A DNA stretch of 7,895 nucleotides from JBDSLU01 sp039916225 (lineage in GTDB: Bacteria; Acidobacteriota; Vicinamibacteria; Vicinamibacterales; Vicinamibacteraceae). Position 1 is the first letter of the stretch, and each line of letters starts with the position of its first letter. Positions 1 through 6,518 of this stretch are shown here, piece by piece. The notes beneath the pieces are model-generated. The model did no database searches. It saw only the letters and a list, made by a program, of their open reading frames with translations, and was not told the DNA's origin. The stretch spans positions 1-7,895 of the forward strand of contig JBDSLU010000278.1 of NCBI GenBank assembly GCA_039916225.1. The letters run 5' to 3'. The translations under genes were made by a program, and so were the position numbers.

Positions 1-1109
1 GCACCGCCGGCGAGCTGAAGACCAAGCCGACGCAGCACAGCGTCCGCGACCTGCGGTCGATCGGCATCCAGCCCGACCTGCTGCTCTGCCGGACCGACCG
101 CTTCCTGCCGCCCGAGATCAAGCGGAAAATCGCGCTGTTCTGCGACGTCGACGAGGAAGCGGTGATCACCGCCAAGGACGTCTCGAGCATCTACGAGGTG
201 CCGATCGTCCTCGGCCAGGAAGGCATCGATCGCATCGTCCTCAAGCACCTGCACCTGCCGGCGACCTCCGCCGACATGACGGACTGGGCCGAGCTCGTCG
301 AGGGCATCAAGCACCCGCAGGGCGAAGTGACCATCCACGTCGTCGGCAAGTACGTCGGCCTCGAGGACAGCTACAAGAGCCTGCACGAAGCCCTGGTCCA
401 CGGCGGCTTCAAGCACCGGGTCAAGGTCAAGGTGAAGTGGGTCGAGGCGGAAGCGCTCGAGCAGGAGGGCGGCGACAGCCTGCTCGAAGGCGCCCACGGC
501 ATCCTGGTGCCGGGCGGCTTCGGCGACCGCGGCACCCGCGGGATGATGCGCGCCGCGCACGTGGCGCGGACCAAGCAGATCCCGTTCTTCGGCATCTGCT
601 ACGGCTTCCAGTGGGCGACGGTGGAGTTCGCGCGCGAGGTGTGCGGCATGGCCGACGCCGATTCGACCGAGTGCGCGCCCGACACGCCGACCAAGGTGAT
701 CTACAAGCTGCGCGACCTGCTCGGCGTCGACGACCTCGGCGGCACGATGCGGCTCGGCTCCTACGCCTGCCAGTTGAAGCAGGGGTCGCTGTCGCAGAAG
801 CTCTACGGCTCCGACGTGATCCACGAGCGCCATCGCCACCGCTACGAGTTCAACTGCCTCTACGAGCAGACGCTGACCGACAAGGGCCTGCAGATCGTCG
901 GCCGGTCGCTCGACGGCAAGTTCGTGGAGATCGTCGAACTGCCGACGCACCCGTGGTACGTCGCGGTGCAGTTCCACCCCGAATTCAAGAGCAAGCCGCG
1001 CAAGCCGCATCCGCTCTTCGCGGGCTTCGTCGACGCGTCCTACAAGCACAAGTCGGCGTCGCCGGCCGAGGCCGAGGCGACGCAGGGAACGAGTACAATC
1101 AGCGCGTGA
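1..1109 (+). CDS. pyrG: CTP synthase, C-terminal two thirds (5' end outside window)
   Basis: CTP synthase makes CTP from UTP, ATP and glutamine in the cytoplasm; CTP is also needed for CMP-KDO. The gene enters already open, with the first whole codon at base 3, and 368 residues are visible against about 545 for the E. coli protein. The opening GELKTKPTQHSVRDLRSIGI and the following CRTDR belong to the end of the synthetase (amidoligase) domain. The class I glutamine amidotransferase domain follows. It shows LVPGGFGDRG, the nucleophile Cys (codon 597-599) in GICYGFQ, the LGGTMRLG loop, ERHRHRYE, and the catalytic His and Glu (codons 975-977 and 981-983) in QFHPEF. The nucleophile elbow is GICYGFQ where E. 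coli has GICLGMQ; the G-I-C-x-G-x-Q core is kept. The TGA stop overlaps the GTG of kdsA. The family assignment is secure. Confidence 0.97.
   Translation, partial: TAGELKTKPTQHSVRDLRSIGIQPDLLLCRTDRFLPPEIKRKIALFCDVDEEAVITAKDVSSIYEVPIVLGQEGIDRIVLKHLHLPATSADMTDWAELVEGIKHPQGEVTIHVVGKYVGLEDSYKSLHEALVHGGFKHRVKVKVKWVEAEALEQEGGDSLLEGAHGILVPGGFGDRGTRGMMRAAHVARTKQIPFFGICYGFQWATVEFAREVCGMADADSTECAPDTPTKVIYKLRDLLGVDDLGGTMRLGSYACQLKQGSLSQKLYGSDVIHERHRHRYEFNCLYEQTLTDKGLQIVGRSLDGKFVEIVELPTHPWYVAVQFHPEFKSKPRKPHPLFAGFVDASYKHKSASPAEAEATQGTSTISA
1094..1099 (+). promoter_or_regulatory. Candidate -10 box (TACAAT) for a leaderless kdsA transcript
   Basis: TACAAT differs from the sigma70 -10 consensus TATAAT at one base and is a rare AT-rich hexamer in this GC-rich stretch. 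It ends exactly six bases before the GTG of kdsA, so transcription would start at or beside the start codon. No convincing -35 is seen 16-18 bases upstream. The nearest Shine-Dalgarno-like run (AGGGAA, 1084-1089) is 16 bases from the GTG, too far to serve it. Because the box lies within the last codons of pyrG, it would be an internal promoter for the KDO genes. The placement is seen in the sequence; the function is inferred. Confidence 0.5.
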
Positions 1110-1954
1110 ACATTGCCCCGGTCGCCATCGGCCCGCTGACGTTGGGCCCCCCGGCGCCGCTGCTCTTCATCGGCGGCCCCTGCGTCATCGAGAGCCCGTC
1201 GCACGCGCTCGACCTCGGCCGCGCGATCCAGGCGATCGCGCGCGAGGTCGGCATTCCCTTCGTGTTCAAGGCCTCCTTCGACAAGGCCAACCGGACGTCG
1301 ATGGCGTCGTATCGTGGCCCCGGCCTGGCCGAGGGCCTGCGCACGCTCGAGCGCGTGAAGGCCGAGCTCGGCTGTCCGATCCTCACCGACATCCACGAGG
1401 CGTCTCAGGCCGAGGCGGTCGCGCAGGTCGCCGACGTCCTGCAGATCCCGGCTTTCCTGTCGCGGCAGACCGATCTGCTGGTGGCGGCGGCGAAGACCGG
1501 CAAGGTGGTCAACGTCAAGAAGGGCCAGTTCCTGGCCCCGCTCGACATGCGCCATCCCATCGCCAAGGTCCGCGAGTCGGGCAACGCGCGCGTCTTCGTC
1601 ACCGAGCGCGGCTTCACCTTCGGCTACCACAACCTCGTCGTCGACATGCGGGCCTTCCCGATGATCCGCAGCCTGGGTGTCCCGGTGGTCTTCGACGTGA
1701 CGCACAGCCTGCAGTTGCCCGGCGCAGGCGACGGCGTCACCGCCGGTCAGGCCGAGTTCATCGAGCCGCTCGCCTCGGCGGGCGTCGCCGCCGGCGTCGA
1801 TGGCGTCTTCATGGAAGTGCACGAAGATCCGTCGCGGGCGAAGAGCGACGGCCAGAACGCGCTGCCACTCGATCGCCTCAAGGCCATCCTGTCGCGCCTG
1901 GTGGCGCTCGACGCCGTCGCCCGACCGCTGCAGCCCGCCCCGGTCGGGGCCTGA
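1106..1954 (+). CDS. kdsA: 3-deoxy-8-phosphooctulonate (KDO-8-P) synthase, metal-dependent type
   Basis: KdsA condenses phosphoenolpyruvate with D-arabinose 5-phosphate to give KDO-8-phosphate in the cytoplasm. The product has 282 residues (E. coli 284) and is collinear over its whole length. Family motifs include PFVFKASFDKANRTS (51-65), SYRGPGL (68-74), LTDIHE (93-98), IPAFLSRQTDLL (114-125), NVKKGQFL (136-143) and FDVTHSLQL (196-204). Residue 26 is Cys in GGPCVIES, where E. coli has Asn (GGMNVLES). With His200, Glu237 and Asp248 it forms the ligand set of the metal-dependent class known from Aquifex. The loop at 211-217 reads VTAGQAE and lacks the Arg found in E. coli GGRRAQ. The GTG start was chosen because the homology begins at once and the codon overlaps the pyrG stop (GTGA); no Shine-Dalgarno is in range. 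Eighteen bases separate it from kdsD. Confidence 0.96.
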   Translation: MNIAPVAIGPLTLGPPAPLLFIGGPCVIESPSHALDLGRAIQAIAREVGIPFVFKASFDKANRTSMASYRGPGLAEGLRTLERVKAELGCPILTDIHEASQAEAVAQVADVLQIPAFLSRQTDLLVAAAKTGKVVNVKKGQFLAPLDMRHPIAKVRESGNARVFVTERGFTFGYHNLVVDMRAFPMIRSLGVPVVFDVTHSLQLPGAGDGVTAGQAEFIEPLASAGVAAGVDGVFMEVHEDPSRAKSDGQNALPLDRLKAILSRLVALDAVARPLQPAPVGA

Positions 1955-1972
1955 CCGGCCAGCCCGAGCACC

Positions 1973-2965
1973 ATGTCCGCCCGTCCGTCCGCCACCGCGC
2001 CGCCGCCGACCGACGGCCTCGCCCTCGCACGCAAAGTGCTCGAGACGGAGGCGGCCGCCATCCTCGGCCTGGTGTCGACGCTCGACCACCGCTTCGAGCG
2101 GGTCGTCGCGCTGCTGCTCGGCTGCCGCGGCCGGGTCATCGTCACCGGCATCGGCAAGTCGGGGATCATCTGCCGCAAGGTGGCGGCGACGCTCACCAGC
2201 ACCGGCACACCGGCCTTCTTCCTCCATCCGGCCGAGGCCGTGCACGGCGACCTCGGCGTCATTCGCGCCGAGGACGTCATCATCGCCCTCTCGCACAGCG
2301 GCGAGACGCAGGAAGTGCTGCGCGTCGTCGAAGCCATCAAGCGGATCGGCGCGACGCTGGTGGCGCTGACCGGGACGCCGGCGTCGACGCTCGGCCAGGC
2401 CGCCGACGTCGTCCTCGATACGCACGTCAACGAAGAGGCCTGTCCGCTGAACCTGGCGCCCACGGCGAGCACCACCGCGGCCCTCGCCCTCGGCGACGCG
2501 CTGGCGATGACGCTGCTGGTGCGGCGCGGCTTCCGCGAGGAGGACTTCGCCCACCTGCACCCGCGCGGCGCGCTCGGCAAGGGCCTGATGCGGGCGCACG
2601 CCCTGATGCACGCCGGCGACGCGCTGCCGCGGGTCGCACCCGACGCGCCAGTGCGCGACGTGCTCCGCGAGATGAGCGGCAAGAAGCTGGGGATGACCAC
2701 GGTCCTCGAGGCGGACGGGCGCCTCGCCGGGATCATCACCGACGGCGACCTGCGCCGGCAGCTGGCGGCACCCGAGCCGATGCTCGATCGCACAGCCCGC
2801 GACATCATGACCAGTGGCCCGGTGACGATTGGCCCGCTCACCCTGGCCGTCGAGGCGCTCAAGATCCTCGAGGAACGCCGCATCTCGTCGCTGGTGGTGA
2901 TCGACGACGGGTGCGCTGTCGGCGTGCTGCACCTGCACGATCTCTGGCGGACGGAGCTGTTTTGA
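1973..2965 (+). CDS. kdsD: D-arabinose-5-phosphate isomerase (KpsF/GutQ/KdsD family)
   Basis: This enzyme converts ribulose 5-phosphate to arabinose 5-phosphate, the sugar substrate of KdsA. The 330 residues (E. coli KdsD 328) form a SIS domain (about 30-200) followed by two CBS domains (about 207-265 and 270-328). In the SIS part, VTGIGKSG carries Lys62, followed by HPAEAVHGDLG (85-95) and ALSHSGET (105-112, with Glu111). EEACPLNLAPTASTT carries Glu155 and DFAHLHPRGALG carries His196, matching the catalytic Lys, Glu and His positions reported for E. coli. The usual HPGG is HPRG here. The CBS pair usually senses a nucleotide or sugar ligand; the ligand is unknown here. The ATG is preceded by only a weak GAG. 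Paralogues GutQ and KpsF have the same fold, but the place between kdsA and kdsC supports the KdsD role. The stop overlaps kdsC. Confidence 0.95.
   Translation: MSARPSATAPPPTDGLALARKVLETEAAAILGLVSTLDHRFERVVALLLGCRGRVIVTGIGKSGIICRKVAATLTSTGTPAFFLHPAEAVHGDLGVIRAEDVIIALSHSGETQEVLRVVEAIKRIGATLVALTGTPASTLGQAADVVLDTHVNEEACPLNLAPTASTTAALALGDALAMTLLVRRGFREEDFAHLHPRGALGKGLMRAHALMHAGDALPRVAPDAPVRDVLREMSGKKLGMTTVLEADGRLAGIITDGDLRRQLAAPEPMLDRTARDIMTSGPVTIGPLTLAVEALKILEERRISSLVVIDDGCAVGVLHLHDLWRTELF
2953..2956 (+). promoter_or_regulatory. Ribosome binding site (GGAG) selecting the TTG start of kdsC
   Basis: GGAG ends five bases before TTG 2962-2964, a normal Shine-Dalgarno distance. It lies inside the last codons of kdsD. 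This decides between the TTG start and an in-frame GTG further upstream at 2911, which would overlap kdsD by 55 bases and add 17 residues unlike the family. Confidence 0.6.
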
Positions 2966-3543
2966 CGCCGCTGGCGCCCGACCGCCCAGGCGCAGGGGGC
3001 TGCATTGCCTTCCCGCCCGAGCTCGCGGCGCGCGCCCGGCGGCTGCGTCTCCTCCTGTTCGACGTCGACGGGGTGCTGACCGACGGCACCATCCTCCTCG
3101 ACGCCGAGGGCCGCGAGTCGAAGCGTTTCTCGATCCGCGACGGCACGGCGCTGGTGTGGGCCCGGCAGGCCGGCCTCCTGACCGGTGTGCTCTCGGCGCG
3201 GACCGCCGCCGCCACGACCGAGCGCGCGCGTCAGCTGGGCATGGCGATCGTCCGCCAGCAGGCCACCGACAAGGCCGCCACCTTCGCCGAGATCCTGGCC
3301 GAACAGGAACTCGCCGCCGAGGACGTCGCCTACATGGGCGACGACCTGATGGACCTGCCGGTGCTGCGGCTGGCCGGTGTGTCGGCCGCGCCGGCCGATG
3401 CCGCCGACGCCGTCCGCGCTCGCGTCCACTTCGTCAGCCGCCTGCCCGGCGGAGCTGGCGCCGTGCGCGAGTTCATCGAGGGCGTGCTGCACGCGCAGGA
3501 CCGCTGGGCCGCTATCGCCGGGCGCTACGGGGTCGAGGCATGA
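2962..3543 (+). CDS. kdsC: 3-deoxy-D-manno-octulosonate 8-phosphate phosphatase
   Basis: KdsC is a HAD-superfamily phosphatase that hydrolyses KDO-8-P to KDO and phosphate, the step after KdsA. The 193 residues (E. coli KdsC 188) show all HAD motifs: LLFDVDGVLTDG (31-42; Asp34 nucleophile, Asp36 acid/base), LSAR (77-80, Ser78), Lys104 in ATDKAATF and YMGDDLMDLPVL (124-135, acidic motif IV). FSIRDGTAL (56-64) is typical of the KdsC/CMAS-like subgroup with a very small cap, which normally forms tetramers. The TTG start overlaps the kdsD stop as TTGA and has its own GGAG. It leaves about 30 residues before the first motif, somewhat long, so a later start is possible. The stop overlaps the lapB ATG. 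Context makes KDO-8-P the likely substrate rather than another small phosphosugar. Confidence 0.93.
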   Translation: MTPLAPDRPGAGGCIAFPPELAARARRLRLLLFDVDGVLTDGTILLDAEGRESKRFSIRDGTALVWARQAGLLTGVLSARTAAATTERARQLGMAIVRQQATDKAATFAEILAEQELAAEDVAYMGDDLMDLPVLRLAGVSAAPADAADAVRARVHFVSRLPGGAGAVREFIEGVLHAQDRWAAIAGRYGVEA

Positions 3544-4760
3544 ACCCGCTGCTGCCGCTGCTCGTCGGCCTGGTGGCGCTGCTGGCCGGCCTCGCCGTCG
3601 GCAAGGCCTGGGAGCGCTACAAGCTCCGCGAGGGCCGCTGGATCGATCGGCGCCGGAACCGCGAGTCGCCGCACTACATGCAGGGCCTCAACTTCCTGGT
3701 GACCAACCAGCTCGATCTGGCGATCGACGAGATGGGCCAGGCCGCCGCGCTGGCCCCGGACGCGCTCGAGATCCACATGATCCTGGGTAACCTGTATCGT
3801 GAGAAGGGGCAGGTCAGCCGCGCCGTCCAGATCCACCAGCACCTGCTCCAGCGGCCGCGGCTGGGCCGGCTCGAGCACACGCACGTCCTGCTGTGCCTCG
3901 GCCTCGACTACCGGCGCGGCGGCTTCATCGATCGCGCCATCGAGGCGTTTCAGGAAGTGCTCCGGCTCGACCCGACCAACGAGCACGCCCTCGTCCAACT
4001 CGAAAAGCTCTACGAAGATCAGCACAACTGGGTCGAGGCGGCCCGCATCCGCGAGCGCCTGACCGAGACCGTCGCGCCCGGCCGGCAGCCGCGGCACCGC
4101 ACCATCCGCGCGTTCCTCGAGAACCAGATCGGCCTCCAGGCGCTGGCAGCGGGACAGGCCGACGCCGCCGCCGCCCATTTCGCCGCAGCCATCGACATCG
4201 ATGGAGCGGTGACGCCGGCCTACATCAACCTCGGCGACCTGCGCCTGTCGCGCGGCGACGCACCCGGCGCCATCGCGATGTGGGAAACCCTGACCGCGAC
4301 GACGCCGGAACGGGCGTATCTGGTGCTGGAGCGGCTGCATGCGGCCCACGTGGCCGCCAGCACGCCGGAGCGGTTCGAGGCCCTGTGCCGGCGCCTGATC
4401 GACGCCCAGCCGCAGGATTGGCGGGCCCGCCTCGCCCTGGCGGCGCACCTGCGCACCCGCGGCGATGCCCGCGGCGCGTTCACGCTGCTGATCGACTCGC
4501 TGGCCCACAACCCGCACGCGGTCAGCCTGCATCAGGCGACCTGGGAGACATTGGTCGCGCTCGGCGTCGGCCGCGCCGACGTCGACCGCTACATGGCGGT
4601 CAGCCGCGAAGCCGTCTACTACCGCGATCCGCACATCTGCCTGCGCTGCCGGTATCGCAGCAACGAGCTGCTCTGGCAGTGCCCGCACTGCCATGAGTGG
4701 AACACCTTCGTCGAGGAGCGCCTCGCCGCCGCTCACGACGGCGAACGCGCGGAGGGCTGA
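3540..4760 (+). CDS. lapB: LapB/YciM-type TPR protein with C-terminal rubredoxin-like metal site
   Basis: The 406-residue protein (E. coli LapB 389) follows the LapB layout from end to end. A single N-terminal membrane helix (about 3-21, LLPLLVGLVALLAGLAVG) is followed by a basic stretch, then YMQGLNFLVTNQLDLAID (46-63), which parallels E. coli YVAGVNFLLSNQQDKAVD. TPR units continue to about residue 355, including LGNLYREKGQVSRAVQIHQ (82-100). The end is a metal-knuckle domain with Cys367, Cys370, Cys381 and Cys384, in CLRC and CPHC ten residues apart, the same spacing as E. coli. In Enterobacteria LapB sits on the inner membrane with its TPRs in the cytoplasm and promotes FtsH degradation of LpxC. 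That role here is inferred from architecture and from lying between kdsC (ATGA overlap) and coaE. A divergent TPR protein with another job remains possible. Confidence 0.87.
   Translation: MNPLLPLLVGLVALLAGLAVGKAWERYKLREGRWIDRRRNRESPHYMQGLNFLVTNQLDLAIDEMGQAAALAPDALEIHMILGNLYREKGQVSRAVQIHQHLLQRPRLGRLEHTHVLLCLGLDYRRGGFIDRAIEAFQEVLRLDPTNEHALVQLEKLYEDQHNWVEAARIRERLTETVAPGRQPRHRTIRAFLENQIGLQALAAGQADAAAAHFAAAIDIDGAVTPAYINLGDLRLSRGDAPGAIAMWETLTATTPERAYLVLERLHAAHVAASTPERFEALCRRLIDAQPQDWRARLALAAHLRTRGDARGAFTLLIDSLAHNPHAVSLHQATWETLVALGVGRADVDRYMAVSREAVYYRDPHICLRCRYRSNELLWQCPHCHEWNTFVEERLAAAHDGERAEG
4751..4756 (+). promoter_or_regulatory. Strong ribosome binding site (GGAGGG) for coaE
   Basis: GGAGGG lies in the last codons of lapB and ends seven bases before GTG 4764. 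It is among the best Shine-Dalgarno matches in the window and fixes the GTG as the coaE start, three bases after the lapB stop. Confidence 0.7.
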
Positions 4761-4763
4761 CGG

Positions 4764-5384
4764 GTGGCCCTGCTGCGGGCGGCGCTGACCGGCGGAATCG
4801 CCACCGGCAAGAGCTACGTGCGAGCGCGGCTGGCGTCGCACGGTCTCCCGACGCTCGACGCCGACACGCTGGCCCGCGAGGCGGTCGCCGCCGGCTCCTC
4901 GGGCCTCGACGAGGTCGTGGCCCGGTTCGGCGCCGGCCTCCTGTCGGCCGACGGCTCGCTCGATCGACGGGCCCTCGGCACGGTGGTGTTCGGCGACCCG
5001 CAGGCCCGGGCCGATCTCGAGGCCATCATCCATCCGCGCGTCCGCGAGGCCACGGGCGTCTGGCTCGATCGCCTCGCGATAGCCGGCGACCCGCTCGCCA
5101 TCGTCGACATCCCGCTGCTCTACGAGACGGGGCGGGACCACGACTTCGACCGCGTCATCGTGACGAGCTGTCCGCGCGGGCAGCAGGTGACGCGCGTCGT
5201 CGAGCGCGACGGCCTCACCGCGGCCCAGGCCGAGGCGCGCATCGACGCCCAGATGCCGACCGACGAGAAGGTGCGGCGGGCCGACTTCGTCATCGATACG
5301 GGCGGCACCTTCGGCGACACCAACCGCCAGGTCGATCGCGTCGTCGAAAAGCTCCTCGAAATCGCCGCCGCTGCCGGGCGCTGA
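4764..5384 (+). CDS. coaE: Dephospho-CoA kinase
   Basis: CoaE phosphorylates the ribose 3'-hydroxyl of dephospho-CoA with ATP, the last step of coenzyme A synthesis, in the cytoplasm. The product has 206 residues, the same length as E. coli CoaE. It has the P-loop ALTGGIATGKS (7-17), LDADTLARE (31-39, with the Asp expected to act on the substrate hydroxyl), IIHPRV (88-93), VDIPLLYETG (114-123; family DVPLLFE), the lid-region ERDGL and RRADFVIDTGG (171-181; family ADFVIDNSG). The GTG start puts the P-loop in its usual position near the N terminus and has a strong ribosome binding site. It is the last gene of the + strand cluster; its function is not in LPS synthesis, and the link is probably operon sharing. 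A hairpin follows 25 bases after the stop. Confidence 0.96.
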   Translation: MALLRAALTGGIATGKSYVRARLASHGLPTLDADTLAREAVAAGSSGLDEVVARFGAGLLSADGSLDRRALGTVVFGDPQARADLEAIIHPRVREATGVWLDRLAIAGDPLAIVDIPLLYETGRDHDFDRVIVTSCPRGQQVTRVVERDGLTAAQAEARIDAQMPTDEKVRRADFVIDTGGTFGDTNRQVDRVVEKLLEIAAAAGR

Positions 5385-5409
5385 GCGCCGCTCCGCGGTC
5401 TCGCGGGGA

Positions 5410-5442
5410 AGGGGACGCCCGAAGCCGATGCGGGCGTTCCTT
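5410..5442. terminator. Hairpin between convergent genes, candidate transcription end
   Basis: Arms 5410-5421 and 5431-5442 pair over 12 positions, with two G-U pairs and a perfect seven-base core (ACGCCCG with CGGGCGT), around a nine-base loop. It lies between the coaE stop (5384) and the stop of the opposing gene (5455), where a shared terminator is expected. A smaller perfect hairpin, CCGCG-GTCT-CGCGG, is just before it at 5393-5406. Neither strand shows a run of Ts after the stem, so it is not a classical intrinsic terminator; it may act in weaker form or as a 3'-end stabiliser. Confidence 0.5.
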
Positions 5443-5454
5443 CGACGGCCCTGA

Positions 5455-6214
5455 TCACAGCGAATCGACGTCCTTCAGAACGCGGATCTCCGTGAGCCGC
5501 CCAGTGTCGTCGAAGTAGAAGTCAGCCCGAATCGACGTTTCGAACACGAGCCGATATCGGCCGAACCGTCCTCCGCACTCCGTCATGCCAGGCACCCCCG
5601 AGGGGTTCTCTTCGCATTCGATGCCGCGAGTACGAAGCGTGCCCTTGACGCTCGCGGCAGACGAACCAGGCGGCGTCACTCTCGCAAGAAGTGCCTCAAT
5701 CGACCGCGGCCCATCCCACTGAACTGTAGCTCCCGGGCTGATCGCGCCAGCCAACATCATTGCCAGGACCGCGCCGGTGGCAAGCGCGTTCCTGAAGTCG
5801 CCCGCCTTCCTCGTTCCCGTCCAACACCACAGCGCCCATTTGCCCAACCCGTTGACTGCGATCGCCCACACCACGGCGACATAGTTGGACGCGTGGGCGT
5901 CGATGCCAAGCGCCCAACGGAAGTCGAGCGCCGGCAACATCGTGGCGTAGAAGGCCGCAATCACCGCCAACGCAGCGGCGCCAGCCAACGACTCGGCACC
6001 GCCGGCGGTTCGCAGCGTACGCGGCGAGCGAGGCCAGGACTTCCGCAGTGACCACGACTGCCACCGTCGCACAGACCATGACCGCCGCCGCGCTCCATTC
6101 GGCCGATTGCGCCGCTGCGACACAGACATACGCCATGACGACGCCCAGCGCGGAGAGCCTGGGCTTGCCGTTGAGCCCCAGGATGTCCAGCCAGACGACC
6201 ACACTTTGAGGCAT
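5455..6214 (-). pseudogene. Unrecognised multi-pass membrane protein, apparently split by a +1 frameshift near 6005
   Basis: I do not recognise this family. Reading leftward from ATG 6214-6212, the first 69 residues give MPQSVVVWLDILGLNG and two hydrophobic segments (about 21-38 and 42-68). That frame then turns basic and unlike protein. The next frame, from about 6006 to the TCA at 5455, continues with hydrophobic segments (AAALAVIAAFYATM, YVAVVWAIAVNGLG, LATGAVLAMMLAGAI) and a soluble tail of about 90 residues ending YFDDTGRLTEIRVL. Removing one base around 6005-6012 would join them into a protein of about 252 residues with some five membrane helices and a C-terminal soluble domain with two Cys (GIEC, MTEC). 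Possible explanations are a real disabling indel, a sequence error or a TTG restart at 5988. Codon bias is weaker than in neighbouring genes. It is convergent with coaE. Confidence 0.55.
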
Positions 6215-6220
6215 GCACCC

Positions 6221-6226
6221 ATCCTA
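6221..6226 (-). promoter_or_regulatory. Candidate -10 box (TAGGAT) for the membrane protein gene
   Basis: Read on the - strand, TAGGAT ends six bases before ATG 6214, the same TANNNT-N6-start layout as at kdsA. It matches TATAAT at four of six positions. A TTGATC further upstream could be a -35 but the gap is 19 bases, longer than normal. The AGGA within the box could alternatively serve as a Shine-Dalgarno eight bases from the ATG, so the two readings compete. Confidence 0.35.
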
Positions 6227-6453
6227 GGGACAGCCAAAGCGGCGTGATCAAGGTGCGTTCACATCGGAGGGACGGGTGCGCGCAGGTGCATGCGGCTTCC
6301 GGAATCCCAAGCGGCCTCACTCGGGCGTGTTCGGACTTCGTCGCGACGCCGCGGCGTACGCGGTGAGGGTGTTCCTTCGGCGCTCGTATGAAGCAGGCCG
6401 TCGCAGCGCGGCGCAGCCGCGTCTCGCAAGACGTGTGGAGGCGGTCAATCGCG

Positions 6454-6477
6454 GGGCCGCGCGATGCTGCGCGGCCC
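6454..6477. repeat. Perfect 9-bp inverted repeat, six-base loop
   Basis: GGGCCGCGC (6454-6462) and GCGCGGCCC (6469-6477) are exact reverse complements around GATGCT; one more G-T pair extends it on the + strand. This is the strongest hairpin of the gap. No T tract follows on either side, so a plain intrinsic terminator is not indicated. Confidence 0.6.
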
Positions 6478-6495
6478 TGCTCGTACGCCATCTGC

Positions 6496-6518
6496 GGCCG
6501 GAGCACGGCTTGCCGGCC
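6496..6518. repeat. Perfect 6-bp inverted repeat, 11-base loop
   Basis: GGCCGG (6496-6501) and CCGGCC (6513-6518) pair around an 11-base loop, 18 bases after the stronger hairpin. In GC-rich DNA such a short stem may be chance; it is listed because it clusters with the others. Confidence 0.35.

Noticed and set aside
1040..2938. Long open frame on the - strand opposite kdsA and kdsD (about 630 codons)
   Set aside because: It mirrors two clearly functional genes; the translation is rich in Arg, Gly, Asp and His with no motif, as expected opposite GC-biased codons.
2911..2961. GTG start for kdsC at 2911
   Set aside because: It would overlap kdsD by 55 bases and add 17 residues with no family similarity; the TTG at 2962 has a ribosome binding site and a typical four-base overlap.
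1747..3492. Long - strand open frame opposite kdsA, kdsD and kdsC
   Set aside because: Antisense to three well-supported genes, with low-complexity Ser/Arg/Ala composition.
3525..5141. Long - strand open frame opposite lapB and coaE (about 540 codons)
   Set aside because: Same shadow effect; no recognisable domain and no ribosome binding site tied to it.
5393..5442. Classical rho-independent terminator after coaE
   Set aside because: The stem is good but no T tract follows on either strand, so it is listed only as a candidate with moderate confidence.
5986..5988. Separate gene starting at TTG 5988 on the - strand in place of a frameshift
   Set aside because: There is only a weak ribosome binding site, and the upstream frame already encodes membrane segments that the downstream part continues; kept as a lesser alternative.
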